This document shows, piece after piece, positions 18,683-27,071 of a stretch of 64,000 nt of DNA. Every line of letters starts with the position of its first letter. The stretch's first letter is position 1. Source of the stretch: an uncultured Bacteroidia bacterium (lineage in GTDB: Bacteria > Bacteroidota > Bacteroidia > Bacteroidales > Prolixibacteraceae); NCBI GenBank assembly GCA_903923905.1, contig CAIXZH010000116.1:1-64000 (forward strand). Reading direction: 5' to 3'. The notes below the pieces were generated by a model. That model did not search any database, was not told where the DNA came from, and worked only from the letters and a program-made list of their open reading frames with translations. Both the position numbers and the translations under genes were made by a program.

Positions 18683-20234
18683 ACTGAATCTTTTTGCCTT
18701 TTTCCTGTATTATATGATGCAACTGCTCTTCGAGCTCCACGGGATAATCTGTTCTGATGTGTCCCCCCCTGCTCTCCTTCCGTTCCAGAGCCGAAAGGGT
18801 AATGATCCGGCATATATCGGTGAGATTGACTATTTTATGATAATTATAGTCGAGACCCGGGTCTTTATATTGAACAGCGATTGATTCAATTTTGGAGAGT
18901 GCCGATTCCAAACCTGCTGCATCGCGTACAATCCCAACCTGATCGCTCATTATATTGGCCAATTCGTTTTTAATCTGAAGATATTCCTGATCAGTATCCG
19001 GATTCAGCTTAATAGTATCCTGTTGGATTGTTAGTGGTTGATTAACCGTCAGATTCCGGGCTTTTTGAACTGCTCTTTTCCCGTAAACCAGACATTCGAG
19101 CAATGAATTACTAGCGAGCCGGTTTGCTCCCATCACACCTGTAGAGGCCACTTCTCCGCAGGCAAAAAGAGCCTGGATACTTGTTTGGCCCCAAATATCA
19201 GTCCTGATTCCGCCAACCATATAATGAGCCGCAGGGGCTATCGGGATCAAGTCCTCCAGGAGATTTATTCCGAATGATCTAAGATTTGAATCGATCGAAT
19301 GAAACCGTTCAGCCAGCGTGTCATTTTTCAGGTGCCTTAAGCTGAGAAAGATATTATTACCGGTTTCCTGCATTCTTTTAAAAATAGCCGAAGCTACTAC
19401 GTCACGCGGAGCCAATTCTGCCAATGGATGTATCTCCGTCATAAAACGAACCCCGTTCACGTCGAGTAAATGCGCCCCTTCTCCTCTTACCGCCTCACTG
19501 ATCAGGTAGGCTTCTTCACCGGGAATAGCAAGGGCAGTGGGATGAAACTGGATGAACTCCATATCAGCGAGTTTGGCTCCGGCCTGCCATGCCAGGGCGA
19601 TACCATCACCAGTGGCAGTATATGGATTCGTTGAACGGGAATAAAGTCTGGAAAGACCTCCGGTTGCCAGGATTGTAGCTTTACCAATAAATACAATATT
19701 CTCTCCGTCAATATATTGGAGTGTTTGAATTCCTTTGCAAATGTTATCTTCAACAATGATTTTCAATGCGGCACAATACTCAAAAGTTGTTATTCCGGGT
19801 TTGTTCAAAACCTTCTTGAGCATGAAACTGGTCATCATTTTTCCTGTTGCGTCGCCATCCGCATGTAAGATCCTTCGTTTCGAATGGCCACCTTCAAGCC
19901 CTAAGATCAGTTTTCCTTCAGGATCTTTGTCGAAATCCATTCCCTGGGAGATAAGTTCCCTGACTCTTTCAAGGCCTTCATTAACAAGCAGTGATACTGC
20001 ATCGTGGTCGCATAAATTACGTCCGGCAACCAACGTGTCTTCATAATGTTCGGAAGGATGATCATCTTCACCAATTGCCGCAGCAATACCTCCCTGTGCA
20101 TGATAGGAATTACTGATGTCCAGTTCAGATTTTGAAATGAGTGCAACACTGCCATAATCTGCCGCATGAAAAGCGGCAAGCAAGCCGGCAAGTCCGCTGC
20201 CTACTACAATAAAATCAAAAGTAAGGGTCTTCAT
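18660..20234 (-). CDS. nadB: L-aspartate oxidase
   Basis: This flavoenzyme oxidises L-aspartate to iminoaspartate, the first step of bacterial NAD synthesis. The 524-residue protein has the FAD-binding VVGSGLAGLLAA, the substrate-side SYHAQGGIAAAIG, FIQFHPTAL, EAVRGEGAHL and GEVASTGVMGANRLASNSLLECLV. These features and the NadC overlap separate it from succinate dehydrogenase subunit A. It is the first gene of the nadB-nadC-coaX-lptC-ppiD run. Confidence 0.95.
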   Translation of the reverse strand: MKTLTFDFIVVGSGLAGLLAAFHAADYGSVALISKSELDISNSYHAQGGIAAAIGEDDHPSEHYEDTLVAGRNLCDHDAVSLLVNEGLERVRELISQGMDFDKDPEGKLILGLEGGHSKRRILHADGDATGKMMTSFMLKKVLNKPGITTFEYCAALKIIVEDNICKGIQTLQYIDGENIVFIGKATILATGGLSRLYSRSTNPYTATGDGIALAWQAGAKLADMEFIQFHPTALAIPGEEAYLISEAVRGEGAHLLDVNGVRFMTEIHPLAELAPRDVVASAIFKRMQETGNNIFLSLRHLKNDTLAERFHSIDSNLRSFGINLLEDLIPIAPAAHYMVGGIRTDIWGQTSIQALFACGEVASTGVMGANRLASNSLLECLVYGKRAVQKARNLTVNQPLTIQQDTIKLNPDTDQEYLQIKNELANIMSDQVGIVRDAAGLESALSKIESIAVQYKDPGLDYNYHKIVNLTDICRIITLSALERKESRGGHIRTDYPVELEEQLHHIIQEKGKKIQYEAVRTS

Positions 20235-20267
20235 TAATTAATAAGCTACCTCCGGATTAATGAGCGA

Positions 20268-20275
20268 CAAAAGTA
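20268..20275 (-). promoter_or_regulatory. Candidate nadB operon -7 element
   Basis: TACTTTTG on the minus strand, 34 nt upstream of the nadB start, matches TAnnTTTG. The -33 region is only weakly T-rich. Confidence 0.4.
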
Positions 20276-20343
20276 ACATTTCCGCTTTAGAAAATCATAG
20301 GTTATGATTATATTAATCGGAACGGCAGCTTCAAGACATTCCT

Positions 20344-20565
20344 TTAAGTTGCTTTTAGCCGGGCATAGGTGACAGGTGGCTGCCTTAATTCATCAATTTT
20401 TATTTCGATAATGTCCGGGAATTTAAGGATGAATTTTGACAATTTGCCATAGACAATATTTTTCTTGCGAAGCAATACTCCTATTTCAGCAAGATTTGCC
20501 CAACCATCAGCTTTTGCGCAGTCAGCAATTACTTCTGTCAAAATCTCACTTTCTGTTGTTTCCAT
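20344..20565 (-). CDS. Standalone OST-HTH/LOTUS-like mini-protein
   Basis: A 73-residue protein. Residues about 18-58 (GWANLAEIGVLLRKKN, YGKLSKFILKFPDIIEIKID) follow the pattern of the OST-HTH/LOTUS winged-helix domain, which binds RNA and in bacteria is usually attached to NYN nuclease domains. Here it stands alone with only short flanks. It lies 109 bp upstream of nadB in the same direction and 153 bp downstream of the response regulator. A small inverted repeat GTCCG-gtaaaa-CGGAC lies 15 bp before its start codon. Domain identification is by eye; the role is unknown. Confidence 0.55.
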   Translation of the reverse strand: METTESEILTEVIADCAKADGWANLAEIGVLLRKKNIVYGKLSKFILKFPDIIEIKIDELRQPPVTYARLKAT

Positions 20566-20718
20566 ATTGTTTGATATTTAGTCCGGTAAAACGGACAAAA
20601 AGAACAAATTAATATAGTTTAAATCGGATGCTAATATACACATTTATTTTCCTTATTGTTTAGGTTTTACACCCTTTTAGCCGATCATTTTTTTAGTTTT
20701 CCGGTGAAATTAATCCGA

Positions 20719-21414
20719 TTAACCTGAGCTGTGAGTCATTATAAAACCACTGCCATGAATATTTCGTATTTCTATTGATGGGTCTTCCTTAAGATATTTT
20801 CTCAAACGGGTAATAAATACATCCATACTGCGTGTGGTAAAATAGCCGTCATCACCCCATATTTTTTTGAGAGCAATCTCCCGCTCAAGCAATTCATTTT
20901 TATGTTCACAGAGTAACTTGAGTAAAGCTGACTCCTTTGGGCTTAATAACTGCCGGGAATCCCCTAATTTAATCTCACGCAACTTCGGATCAAAAATATA
21001 ATTTCCAATTTGGACCAAATGATCATCATTGTTTTCTGAATTATCTGATCTTTTCAATACTACTGCAATTTTATAGAGTAATACCTCTGTATCAAAAGGT
21101 TTGATTATGTAATCGTCCGCACCGATACGGTAACCGGTAATAATATCTTCCTTTAATGATTTGGCAGTCAGATAGATCATAGGAATTTCGGGATTAATGG
21201 TCCGGATATCTCTTCCAATTGAAAATCCGTCAACATGAGGAAGCATCACGTCGAGCAGGCACAAGTCGAATAATCCGGCCTGAAACGCGCTAAAAGCATA
21301 TTTCCCGTCATCGATCCAGGTTACCGAGTAATTGCAGATCTCGAGATAGGATTTTAAAACAGCTCCGAAACTGAGATCATCCTCGACAAAAAAAAGTGAT
21401 TTCTTAGGGCTCAT
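20719..21414 (-). CDS. OmpR-family response regulator (RprY-like)
   Basis: A two-domain DNA-binding response regulator of 231 residues. The receiver has the acidic pair VEDD, the phospho-acceptor aspartate in LCLLDVMLPHVDG and the conserved lysine in IIKPF. The C-terminal winged helix includes SPKESALLKLLCEHKNELLEREIALKKIWG and SMDVFITRLRKYLKEDPSIEIRNIHGSGF. Its start overlaps the histidine kinase stop by 4 bp, so the two are coupled and form a cognate pair. Overall similarity in feel is to Bacteroides RprY. Targets may include the divergent secreted protein gene at 23170. Confidence 0.93.
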   Translation of the reverse strand: MSPKKSLFFVEDDLSFGAVLKSYLEICNYSVTWIDDGKYAFSAFQAGLFDLCLLDVMLPHVDGFSIGRDIRTINPEIPMIYLTAKSLKEDIITGYRIGADDYIIKPFDTEVLLYKIAVVLKRSDNSENNDDHLVQIGNYIFDPKLREIKLGDSRQLLSPKESALLKLLCEHKNELLEREIALKKIWGDDGYFTTRSMDVFITRLRKYLKEDPSIEIRNIHGSGFIMTHSSG

Positions 21415-23018
21415 CGTTTGTGCATTAAAAATGGAATGAAAACCATAAACCGGCTTCCTTTCCCAGGTTCACTGTAAACCTTAATATTTCCTTCATTAAT
21501 TTCCATGATTGCCTTGACATAGCTTAAGCCAAGACCAAACCCTTTGATGTTGTGAATATTGCCGGAAGGGAGCCGGTAAAATTTGTCAAATATCTTTGAT
21601 TGTACGGTCTTGCTCATCCCAATTCCCTGGTCTTCAACTGATAAGATTAATCCTTTTGGAGTATTGGTCGTGTGAACAGTGATTAACGGTGATTCGGGAG
21701 AATATTTGTTGGCATTATCCAGCAGATTATAGACCAGGTTTATGAAGTGAATGGGATCGGTGGTTACCACCGGATTTGGCGCCTCAAGTTTTGAGTTAAT
21801 CCGCCCCCCTTTTTTTTCGACCTGCAACCAAATTCCTTGGATGGCCTCTTCGATCAATTCATGGACATTGACCGGTTGAAAGTTGAATTCGAACTCTTTT
21901 CGTTCCAAACGGGCTATTTGAAGTATCCGTTCAACTTGTTCATTCATCCTGATATTCTCCTTTCTGATCATCCCTGCAAAGAATCTGACCCGTTCTTCAT
22001 CCCCGATCACCTTGTCATTTAATATGGAGTCTGAAGCAATGGAGATTGTGGCTATCGGGGTTTTAAACTCATGAGTCATATTATTTATAAAATCAGACTT
22101 CATCTCCGATATCTTTTTCTGCCTGAGAATCAGAAACAGGCTTAATGAAAAGGTCAGGAAAATAATCAGAGAAAACCCCACAGAAAGTCCAAGAAGCAGA
22201 TTGGTAGACCGACCTATAAACAGATTTCTGTTTGGGAACGAAATGGCCAGTTCCAGATTTCTTCGGAATATGTCGTTTGGAAAGAAGTTTGCCTTATACC
22301 ATTTTATAGGATTCGTATTATGAATATTAAGCTGATTTGCACTGTCCCCGGGGTAGATCAGGTAATTGAATCCGATTGGAATGGCTCTGTTTTCCAACTC
22401 CTCCGAAAGTAGTTTTTTCAGCTGATTTTCATCGATATGTCTGCCATTTTCCCAGCCTTTGTATTCAATGGCAATTGCCTTGGATAATTTCTTAAGTTGC
22501 TCGATTTTCTGCCCCATATTAACTCTGATCTGAGGAAGTTCAGCAACGAAAACAGAATCAATGTTAGTAACGATGGTGTCACCGTTGTATGAATATAAAT
22601 CTTTTGTCTTTCGTGGATGTCGATTGTAATCATGCTGAAAAGACCTTAAGCGAATGGTTTGACTTTCTGATTTTCGTTTCCCTGATTTGGAGGTAATTAC
22701 GGTAATCTGCCCATTTGCACTGTCTTTTTTTACAATTACCTCCATTTCCCCGGATTCCGAAATTGGAGGTGGGGGAGGGAAAAGCAATTGTTCATTCCAT
22801 TTTGTGGAGTCTCCATTGTCAAGATTGCGGATGATTTTAAGATCGCGGCCGGTCTCGAGCCTATGGAGTGCCTTATTCATTGCTTCATTCACGGATCGGT
22901 CAAAAAGTTCATTTCGTACCTTAACAGAATTGTTAAACCAATAGAATTGAACCGCAATTATTCCCAACAGAGATATTCCCATCAGAATTACCAGTCCTAT
23001 GATTGTCCGTTTCTTCAT
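21411..23018 (-). CDS. Membrane sensor histidine kinase (RprX-like)
   Basis: A 535-residue kinase with an N-terminal membrane segment (IIGLVILMGISLLGIIAV), a large periplasmic sensor of about 230 residues containing a PPPPP run, and a second membrane segment (LLGLSVGFSLIIFLTFSLSLFLI). The dimerisation H-box NNMTHEFKTPIATI follows, then the ATPase domain with N-box NLLDNANKYSPE, VEDQGIGM and GFGLGLSYVKAI. It pairs with the overlapping response regulator. The start is 151 bp from the divergent secreted protein gene, which may respond to or modulate the same signal. Confidence 0.93.
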   Translation of the reverse strand: MKKRTIIGLVILMGISLLGIIAVQFYWFNNSVKVRNELFDRSVNEAMNKALHRLETGRDLKIIRNLDNGDSTKWNEQLLFPPPPPISESGEMEVIVKKDSANGQITVITSKSGKRKSESQTIRLRSFQHDYNRHPRKTKDLYSYNGDTIVTNIDSVFVAELPQIRVNMGQKIEQLKKLSKAIAIEYKGWENGRHIDENQLKKLLSEELENRAIPIGFNYLIYPGDSANQLNIHNTNPIKWYKANFFPNDIFRRNLELAISFPNRNLFIGRSTNLLLGLSVGFSLIIFLTFSLSLFLILRQKKISEMKSDFINNMTHEFKTPIATISIASDSILNDKVIGDEERVRFFAGMIRKENIRMNEQVERILQIARLERKEFEFNFQPVNVHELIEEAIQGIWLQVEKKGGRINSKLEAPNPVVTTDPIHFINLVYNLLDNANKYSPESPLITVHTTNTPKGLILSVEDQGIGMSKTVQSKIFDKFYRLPSGNIHNIKGFGLGLSYVKAIMEINEGNIKVYSEPGKGSRFMVFIPFLMHKR

Positions 23019-23116
23019 AATCCAAAATTAGACAATAATTTAAGCAAGTTTTCAACTTTAACTTTCCCTTAACACTTTTTTGCAAAACCTTAACCGGATT
23101 GAGTTTTTAAACCAAC

Positions 23117-23124
23117 TACTTTTG
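23117..23124 (+). promoter_or_regulatory. Candidate -7 element for the divergent secreted protein
   Basis: TACTTTTG, 45 nt before the ATG at 23170, fits TAnnTTTG. A TTG lies 15 nt upstream, shorter than the usual 19-21 nt spacing. Confidence 0.4.
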
Positions 23125-23169
23125 AGTGATTAAAAGGATAAAAAAAGTTCACTTTAAAAATTAATTCAA

Positions 23170-23952
23170 ATGAAACGAGTTTTAAGTCTGCGAAACAAGG
23201 TGGGATTTGCCCTGACTTTAGTAGGTTTGTTGATTGTGGCCTCCTCATTTACCTTTGGTCCGGTAGAAAGTGCCCAACTGGTTGGCGATGACCCCCAGCA
23301 AAAGGAGCAAAAGGTGAAAGTTGTGGTCGTTATGGATGGTAAAGAGACAAGAATAGATACCACCTTTAACCTTCCCGACGAAACAACAATTAACAACAAG
23401 GTAGATTCAATGCTTAAAAAGCTTGATGTGAATGGCGCATCATGCGATAAAGCAAATCGAATGGTTTTCCGGTTTGACAGATCACGGAAATTTCATCATG
23501 AAAATAAGATGGATACACTGCCGGGGGATGAACAATTTGATATTCAGATTCAAAACGGTGATTCAGGCAAGGTAATCGGAGAAGGACGGAATATCCATGT
23601 GAAACGATTGGGAAACTGCAGGATGTTGGAGGATTCGGATGAGTTTCTGCCTCCGCCACCACCCATGCCACCTCATGCTTTTGGGATGATGCATCAACAA
23701 TTTGGAGGTGATCCTTTTGCCTTCGATACCAAAGATGAATCTGTGATATCCTACGAAAAGAAGGATATTGGGAATGGACTTGAAAGAATAACCATTGTCC
23801 GGAAAAAGCACGATGAACATCAGATGAAGAAAGAAATTTCAGTAAAAGTTGAGGCATCCGACGCAGCAACAATCAAAAAGAAAGAGGCTGAACGACAGGC
23901 ATTGAAAAACCTTAAAGAGAAAGCTGAGGCTGAAAAGGATGCAAAGAAGTAG
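23170..23952 (+). CDS. Secreted protein of unknown function, divergent from the two-component system
   Basis: A 260-residue protein with an N-terminal export signal (VGFALTLVGLLIVASSFTFG). The mature part begins with a charged beta-like repeat (VKVVVVMDGKETRIDTTFNLPDE), has a proline-rich centre (DEFLPPPPPMPPHAFG) and ends in a highly charged, probably helical tail (KKKEAERQALKNLKEKAEAE). The proline run echoes that in the neighbouring kinase sensor domain. No known domain was recognised. The position suggests it is a regulated envelope protein or an accessory to the sensor. Confidence 0.65.
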   Translation: MKRVLSLRNKVGFALTLVGLLIVASSFTFGPVESAQLVGDDPQQKEQKVKVVVVMDGKETRIDTTFNLPDETTINNKVDSMLKKLDVNGASCDKANRMVFRFDRSRKFHHENKMDTLPGDEQFDIQIQNGDSGKVIGEGRNIHVKRLGNCRMLEDSDEFLPPPPPMPPHAFGMMHQQFGGDPFAFDTKDESVISYEKKDIGNGLERITIVRKKHDEHQMKKEISVKVEASDAATIKKKEAERQALKNLKEKAEAEKDAKK

Positions 23953-23983
23953 ATTGAAATTAGTTGAAGCAGATTATTTAAGC

Positions 23984-24014
23984 AAAAAAAGGTGGAAGAA
24001 ATTCCACCTTTTTT
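23984..24014. terminator. Bidirectional terminator
   Basis: GGTGGAA-gaaa-TTCCACC is preceded by A7 and followed by T6. It serves the secreted protein gene and the convergent Gfo/Idh/MocA gene. Confidence 0.85.
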
Positions 24015-24032
24015 ATTTCTGAAAATTGATAG

Positions 24033-25529
24033 TTATACCGGCATATTTGGTAAAGACCAAGGTTCGCGGTAAGTATGTTTAATCAGTTCAGCCGCATAGA
24101 GTTTTGCAGCGATTGGTTCGGTATACGATCTGTCAAATGTTGGGTGACCGTCATGGATTTCAAATTTATCTTCCAAAACTGTTTTGATCACTTCAGTATC
24201 GTTAAGGTTGGTGAATTCCATTTTAGGGCCATCCCAGTCCAATACTTTGTCAAGTGATTGAAGACGAACAGCCAACACTCCCATAACAACCATTTCGTTG
24301 AAAGGACCTGATTCGCTGAAATCTGAAGCTGTTTTTTGGCGGGCCTCAGGTGATTCTTTACAGGCGCGAACCCAATCCATTTCGTGAGATAACTCTACAC
24401 GGCGACGGAATTTAGGGGCATTTTCCGGCTTGGCCACAGTACCATCAGGACGTAAAATCCAGGGATTAACTCCATAACAGCCACAAACCAGTTTGCCTTT
24501 AGTCCCGTGGAATATAACTCCACCGCCTGAATCATTAGGATTCCTTCCTTGTGGCCATCCTTCAGGAAGCATCGGTTTGATACCTCCATCATACCAGAAA
24601 ACCTCAACTTTAGGAAGTTTAATCTTAAAATTCTTAGGTTTAACCCTTTCAGGGAAAGTCAGACAAACAGATTGTGCAGTGGGTGCACTGTCAGTCAGAA
24701 GCATGGTTGAATTTCCCTGGGCATGAATTGGATATCCTAATTTAAGGCCGGTGAATACCGGATGAAGAATATGACAAGCCATATCTCCCAAAGCACCGGT
24801 TCCGAAATCCCACCATCCGCGCCAGTTCCATGGATGATAAAGTTCGTTGTACATCCGTTTCTTGGCAGGACCAATAAATAAATCCCAATCCAAAGTTTCA
24901 GGAACCCACTGGCCATTTTTAGGGGTATTCTGACCCTGAGGCCAGATAGGACGGTCGGTGAAAGCTTCGACTTTTGTGATCTCCCCGATTTCACCATTGG
25001 CAATCCATTCACAGGTCAGATTGACCCCTTCCTGTGAGGACCCTTGATTACCCATCTGAGTTGCAACATTATTTTTGGCTGCCAATTTGGTTAGCAACCT
25101 TGATTCGTAAACCGTATGGGTAAGCGGTTTCTGGCAATAAACATGCTTGCCCATGGTGAGTGCATGAGAAGCGATAATAGCGTGAGTATGGTCAGCTGTT
25201 GCGATCACTACACCATCAATAGATTTCCCTAGTTCATCGTACATCACTCTCCAGTCTTTGTACTTCTTAGCATCAGGAAAATCCTTGAAACTTCTTTCAG
25301 CATACTTCCAGTCAACATCGCATAAACCTACGATATTTTCGGATTTCAGGTTTTTTAAATTACCATGGCCCATTCCTCCAATTCCGATTCCTGCAATATT
25401 TAGCTTATCGCTGGGGGCACGGTGACCTAGACCTGCAATTGTGTTTGAGGGAACAATTGCGATTGCGGCAGCAGCGGCTGCCCCTGTTCCCAGAAATCCC
25501 CTTCTTGAAACTTTGTTGTTTTCTTTCAT
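24033..25529 (-). CDS. Tat-exported Gfo/Idh/MocA-family oxidoreductase
   Basis: A 498-residue NAD(P)-dependent sugar oxidoreductase. The N-terminus is a twin-arginine signal (SRRGFLGTGAAAAAAIAIVPS). The Rossmann motif follows (LNIAGIGIGGMGHGNLK), then VIATADHTHAIIASHAL and the catalytic lysine in CQKPLTHTVYE. The family C-terminal domain includes WNWRGWWDFGTGALGDMACHI. Tat export implies the nucleotide cofactor is bound before export, as for glucose-fructose oxidoreductase and the GH109-like group. It stands alone; a leader element with a 23-codon ORF lies directly upstream. The substrate is unknown. Confidence 0.88.
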   Translation of the reverse strand: MKENNKVSRRGFLGTGAAAAAAIAIVPSNTIAGLGHRAPSDKLNIAGIGIGGMGHGNLKNLKSENIVGLCDVDWKYAERSFKDFPDAKKYKDWRVMYDELGKSIDGVVIATADHTHAIIASHALTMGKHVYCQKPLTHTVYESRLLTKLAAKNNVATQMGNQGSSQEGVNLTCEWIANGEIGEITKVEAFTDRPIWPQGQNTPKNGQWVPETLDWDLFIGPAKKRMYNELYHPWNWRGWWDFGTGALGDMACHILHPVFTGLKLGYPIHAQGNSTMLLTDSAPTAQSVCLTFPERVKPKNFKIKLPKVEVFWYDGGIKPMLPEGWPQGRNPNDSGGGVIFHGTKGKLVCGCYGVNPWILRPDGTVAKPENAPKFRRRVELSHEMDWVRACKESPEARQKTASDFSESGPFNEMVVMGVLAVRLQSLDKVLDWDGPKMEFTNLNDTEVIKTVLEDKFEIHDGHPTFDRSYTEPIAAKLYAAELIKHTYREPWSLPNMPV

Positions 25530-25966
25530 CCGTTATTAATTTATTTTTTTAGGGTCGGATGGAACTCGCATGTAAGTTTTCCATCCGTGGTTGTGTTTAG
25601 CGAACATGCTCGTTTCATGATGATAAATAAATCTTATAAAGTTTGATGGTTTGTAATTGACTGCTAAAGATATTTGTTCTTAACCATACCAACAAATTTC
25701 CAGCGGTTTTATTAAGGTTTATTAACGGTAAACTGTTCAGATATTGTGACATTGTTTAAGAAATTGAATAATAGAACTTTTAAAGTTTAATTTTTAATTT
25801 TGAAACTCACCTGGGATTAGGCTAATCGCTTTTTTATTCCTTCTTACCCCTTGATTTTATGATTTTAGCACAACCCGGTTCAGAGGTTTCTGAATACAGA
25901 GTGAATAACCTTCTCTTTCGGTTTAACTTAAATAGTTTGTGGTAGTCAACTCATTATTAAGGGGAT
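25530..25966. other. Intergenic region carrying a leader element
   Basis: These 437 bp separate the Gfo/Idh/MocA gene from the nuclease gene. Apart from the leader ORF and hairpin listed next, the sequence is AT-rich and no gene was seen. Confidence 0.45.
25536..25607 (-). promoter_or_regulatory. Candidate leader ORF (23 codons) with hairpin, upstream of Gfo/Idh/MocA gene
   Basis: A 23-codon ORF (begins MFAKHNHGWK, ends DPKKIN) stops 6 nt before the start codon of the oxidoreductase. The DNA contains the perfect 9-bp inverted repeat CGGATGGAA/TTCCATCCG (25556-25564 and 25579-25587). The block shares its outer sequences (ATGAAACGA, CATG, then CGAGTTCCATCCG) with the region upstream of the GH29 gene at 48212, where a second ORF of exactly 23 codons is found. 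It may be a leader peptide or an RNA element controlling translation. Confidence 0.4.
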
Positions 25967-26992
25967 TTAATTGGAAGATAAACATATTTTGACTGGCAAA
26001 TGGTCACTAATTCCACCGTGGTATACCGGACCCAGGTAGGTTCTGAAAGGTTTCTTCCCAAGATATGTGGGATCAGGTTCTAACAGAAACCAAAAATCAC
26101 AAATTCCACCCAATTGGGGTACTATCTTCAAAGTGTTGCCCATTAATAAATCAGGTGAACAGATCATCTGATCGAATATTTCCCACTGACCACTGTTCTT
26201 AATCGTTCCTTCTGCCTGTTTTGACCAAAGAGTGGCTAAATTAATTAGCGACTTGGAATCTTTGTCACCCGGATAAGGGACGGCCTTGAGTATGGAAACG
26301 AAACATTCCTCATTGGGGGTTGCATTAAAATCACCCATGATCAGAATTTTTGCATTCATGTTATCATTTAACAGCGAATCAATGCCTTGCTTGAGAATGG
26401 CAGCCGCAATATTTCTTTTCTCCCTGGTTTCGATATATCCTCCACTTCGTGACGGCCAATGGTTGACAAAGAAATCGATTTGATTAGTTCCAAGCTGAGC
26501 TGTAAAATGGAGAATATCCCGCGACTGAAAAGGATTTTTCCCATATCCTGATACCGGTATAAATCGAAAATCAATAGGTTTTATCCTATCCTTGCGGTAC
26601 AATAAAGCCACATCAATTCCCCTTGGATCCGGAGATTCTTTATGAATAATTCCATAAGGTACTCTGTTTAAAGGGGTATGACTGATCAATTGTTCAACCA
26701 CCCAACGGTTTTCAACTTCAGCAAGCCCTATGATATCCGGGAATTGACCTTCTCCGGCTGTAATCAGGGCCTTGTAGATCATCCGGATTTTATCTTCGAA
26801 CCGTTGCATCGTCCAGTGCCTTTCACCGCGGGGAGTAAACTCTTCATCCGAAGTTGTTGGATCGTCCCAGATATCAAAGAGATTTTCAACATTGTAGAAA
26901 ATAACAGTATATTTTTTTTGTGCTGAAACTGTTACGCCATTTGCAGATACTATAAATGCAAAGATGATTATCCATTTAGGAATCCTATGCAT
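25967..26992 (-). CDS. Secreted endonuclease/exonuclease/phosphatase-family protein
   Basis: A metal-dependent phosphodiesterase-fold protein of 341 residues from the chosen start. Motifs of the family are VIFYNVENLFD, GLAEVENRWV (metal-binding glutamate), VNHWPSRSGG, MGDFNATPNEE and GISDHLPVKI (catalytic histidine). The ORF track begins 20 codons earlier (27052). I prefer the ATG at 26992 (MHRIPKW) because it gives a classical signal peptide ending at VTVSAQ. It lies close behind the unknown secreted protein gene and is probably co-transcribed. It could act on extracellular DNA or on phospholipid or inositol phosphates. Confidence 0.85.
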   Translation of the reverse strand: MHRIPKWIIIFAFIVSANGVTVSAQKKYTVIFYNVENLFDIWDDPTTSDEEFTPRGERHWTMQRFEDKIRMIYKALITAGEGQFPDIIGLAEVENRWVVEQLISHTPLNRVPYGIIHKESPDPRGIDVALLYRKDRIKPIDFRFIPVSGYGKNPFQSRDILHFTAQLGTNQIDFFVNHWPSRSGGYIETREKRNIAAAILKQGIDSLLNDNMNAKILIMGDFNATPNEECFVSILKAVPYPGDKDSKSLINLATLWSKQAEGTIKNSGQWEIFDQMICSPDLLMGNTLKIVPQLGGICDFWFLLEPDPTYLGKKPFRTYLGPVYHGGISDHLPVKICLSSN

Positions 26993-27071
26993 CGACAGGT
27001 CAATTATGAATATCAAAAATAATAGCAGCAATGAAGAGAACTGAGTAGACATTCTGTTGAATCACCCGGTT

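Noticed and set aside
20581-20596. GTCCG-gtaaaa-CGGAC hairpin upstream of the LOTUS-like gene
   Set aside because: The stem is only 5 bp and has no T run, so it is too weak to call as terminator or operator.
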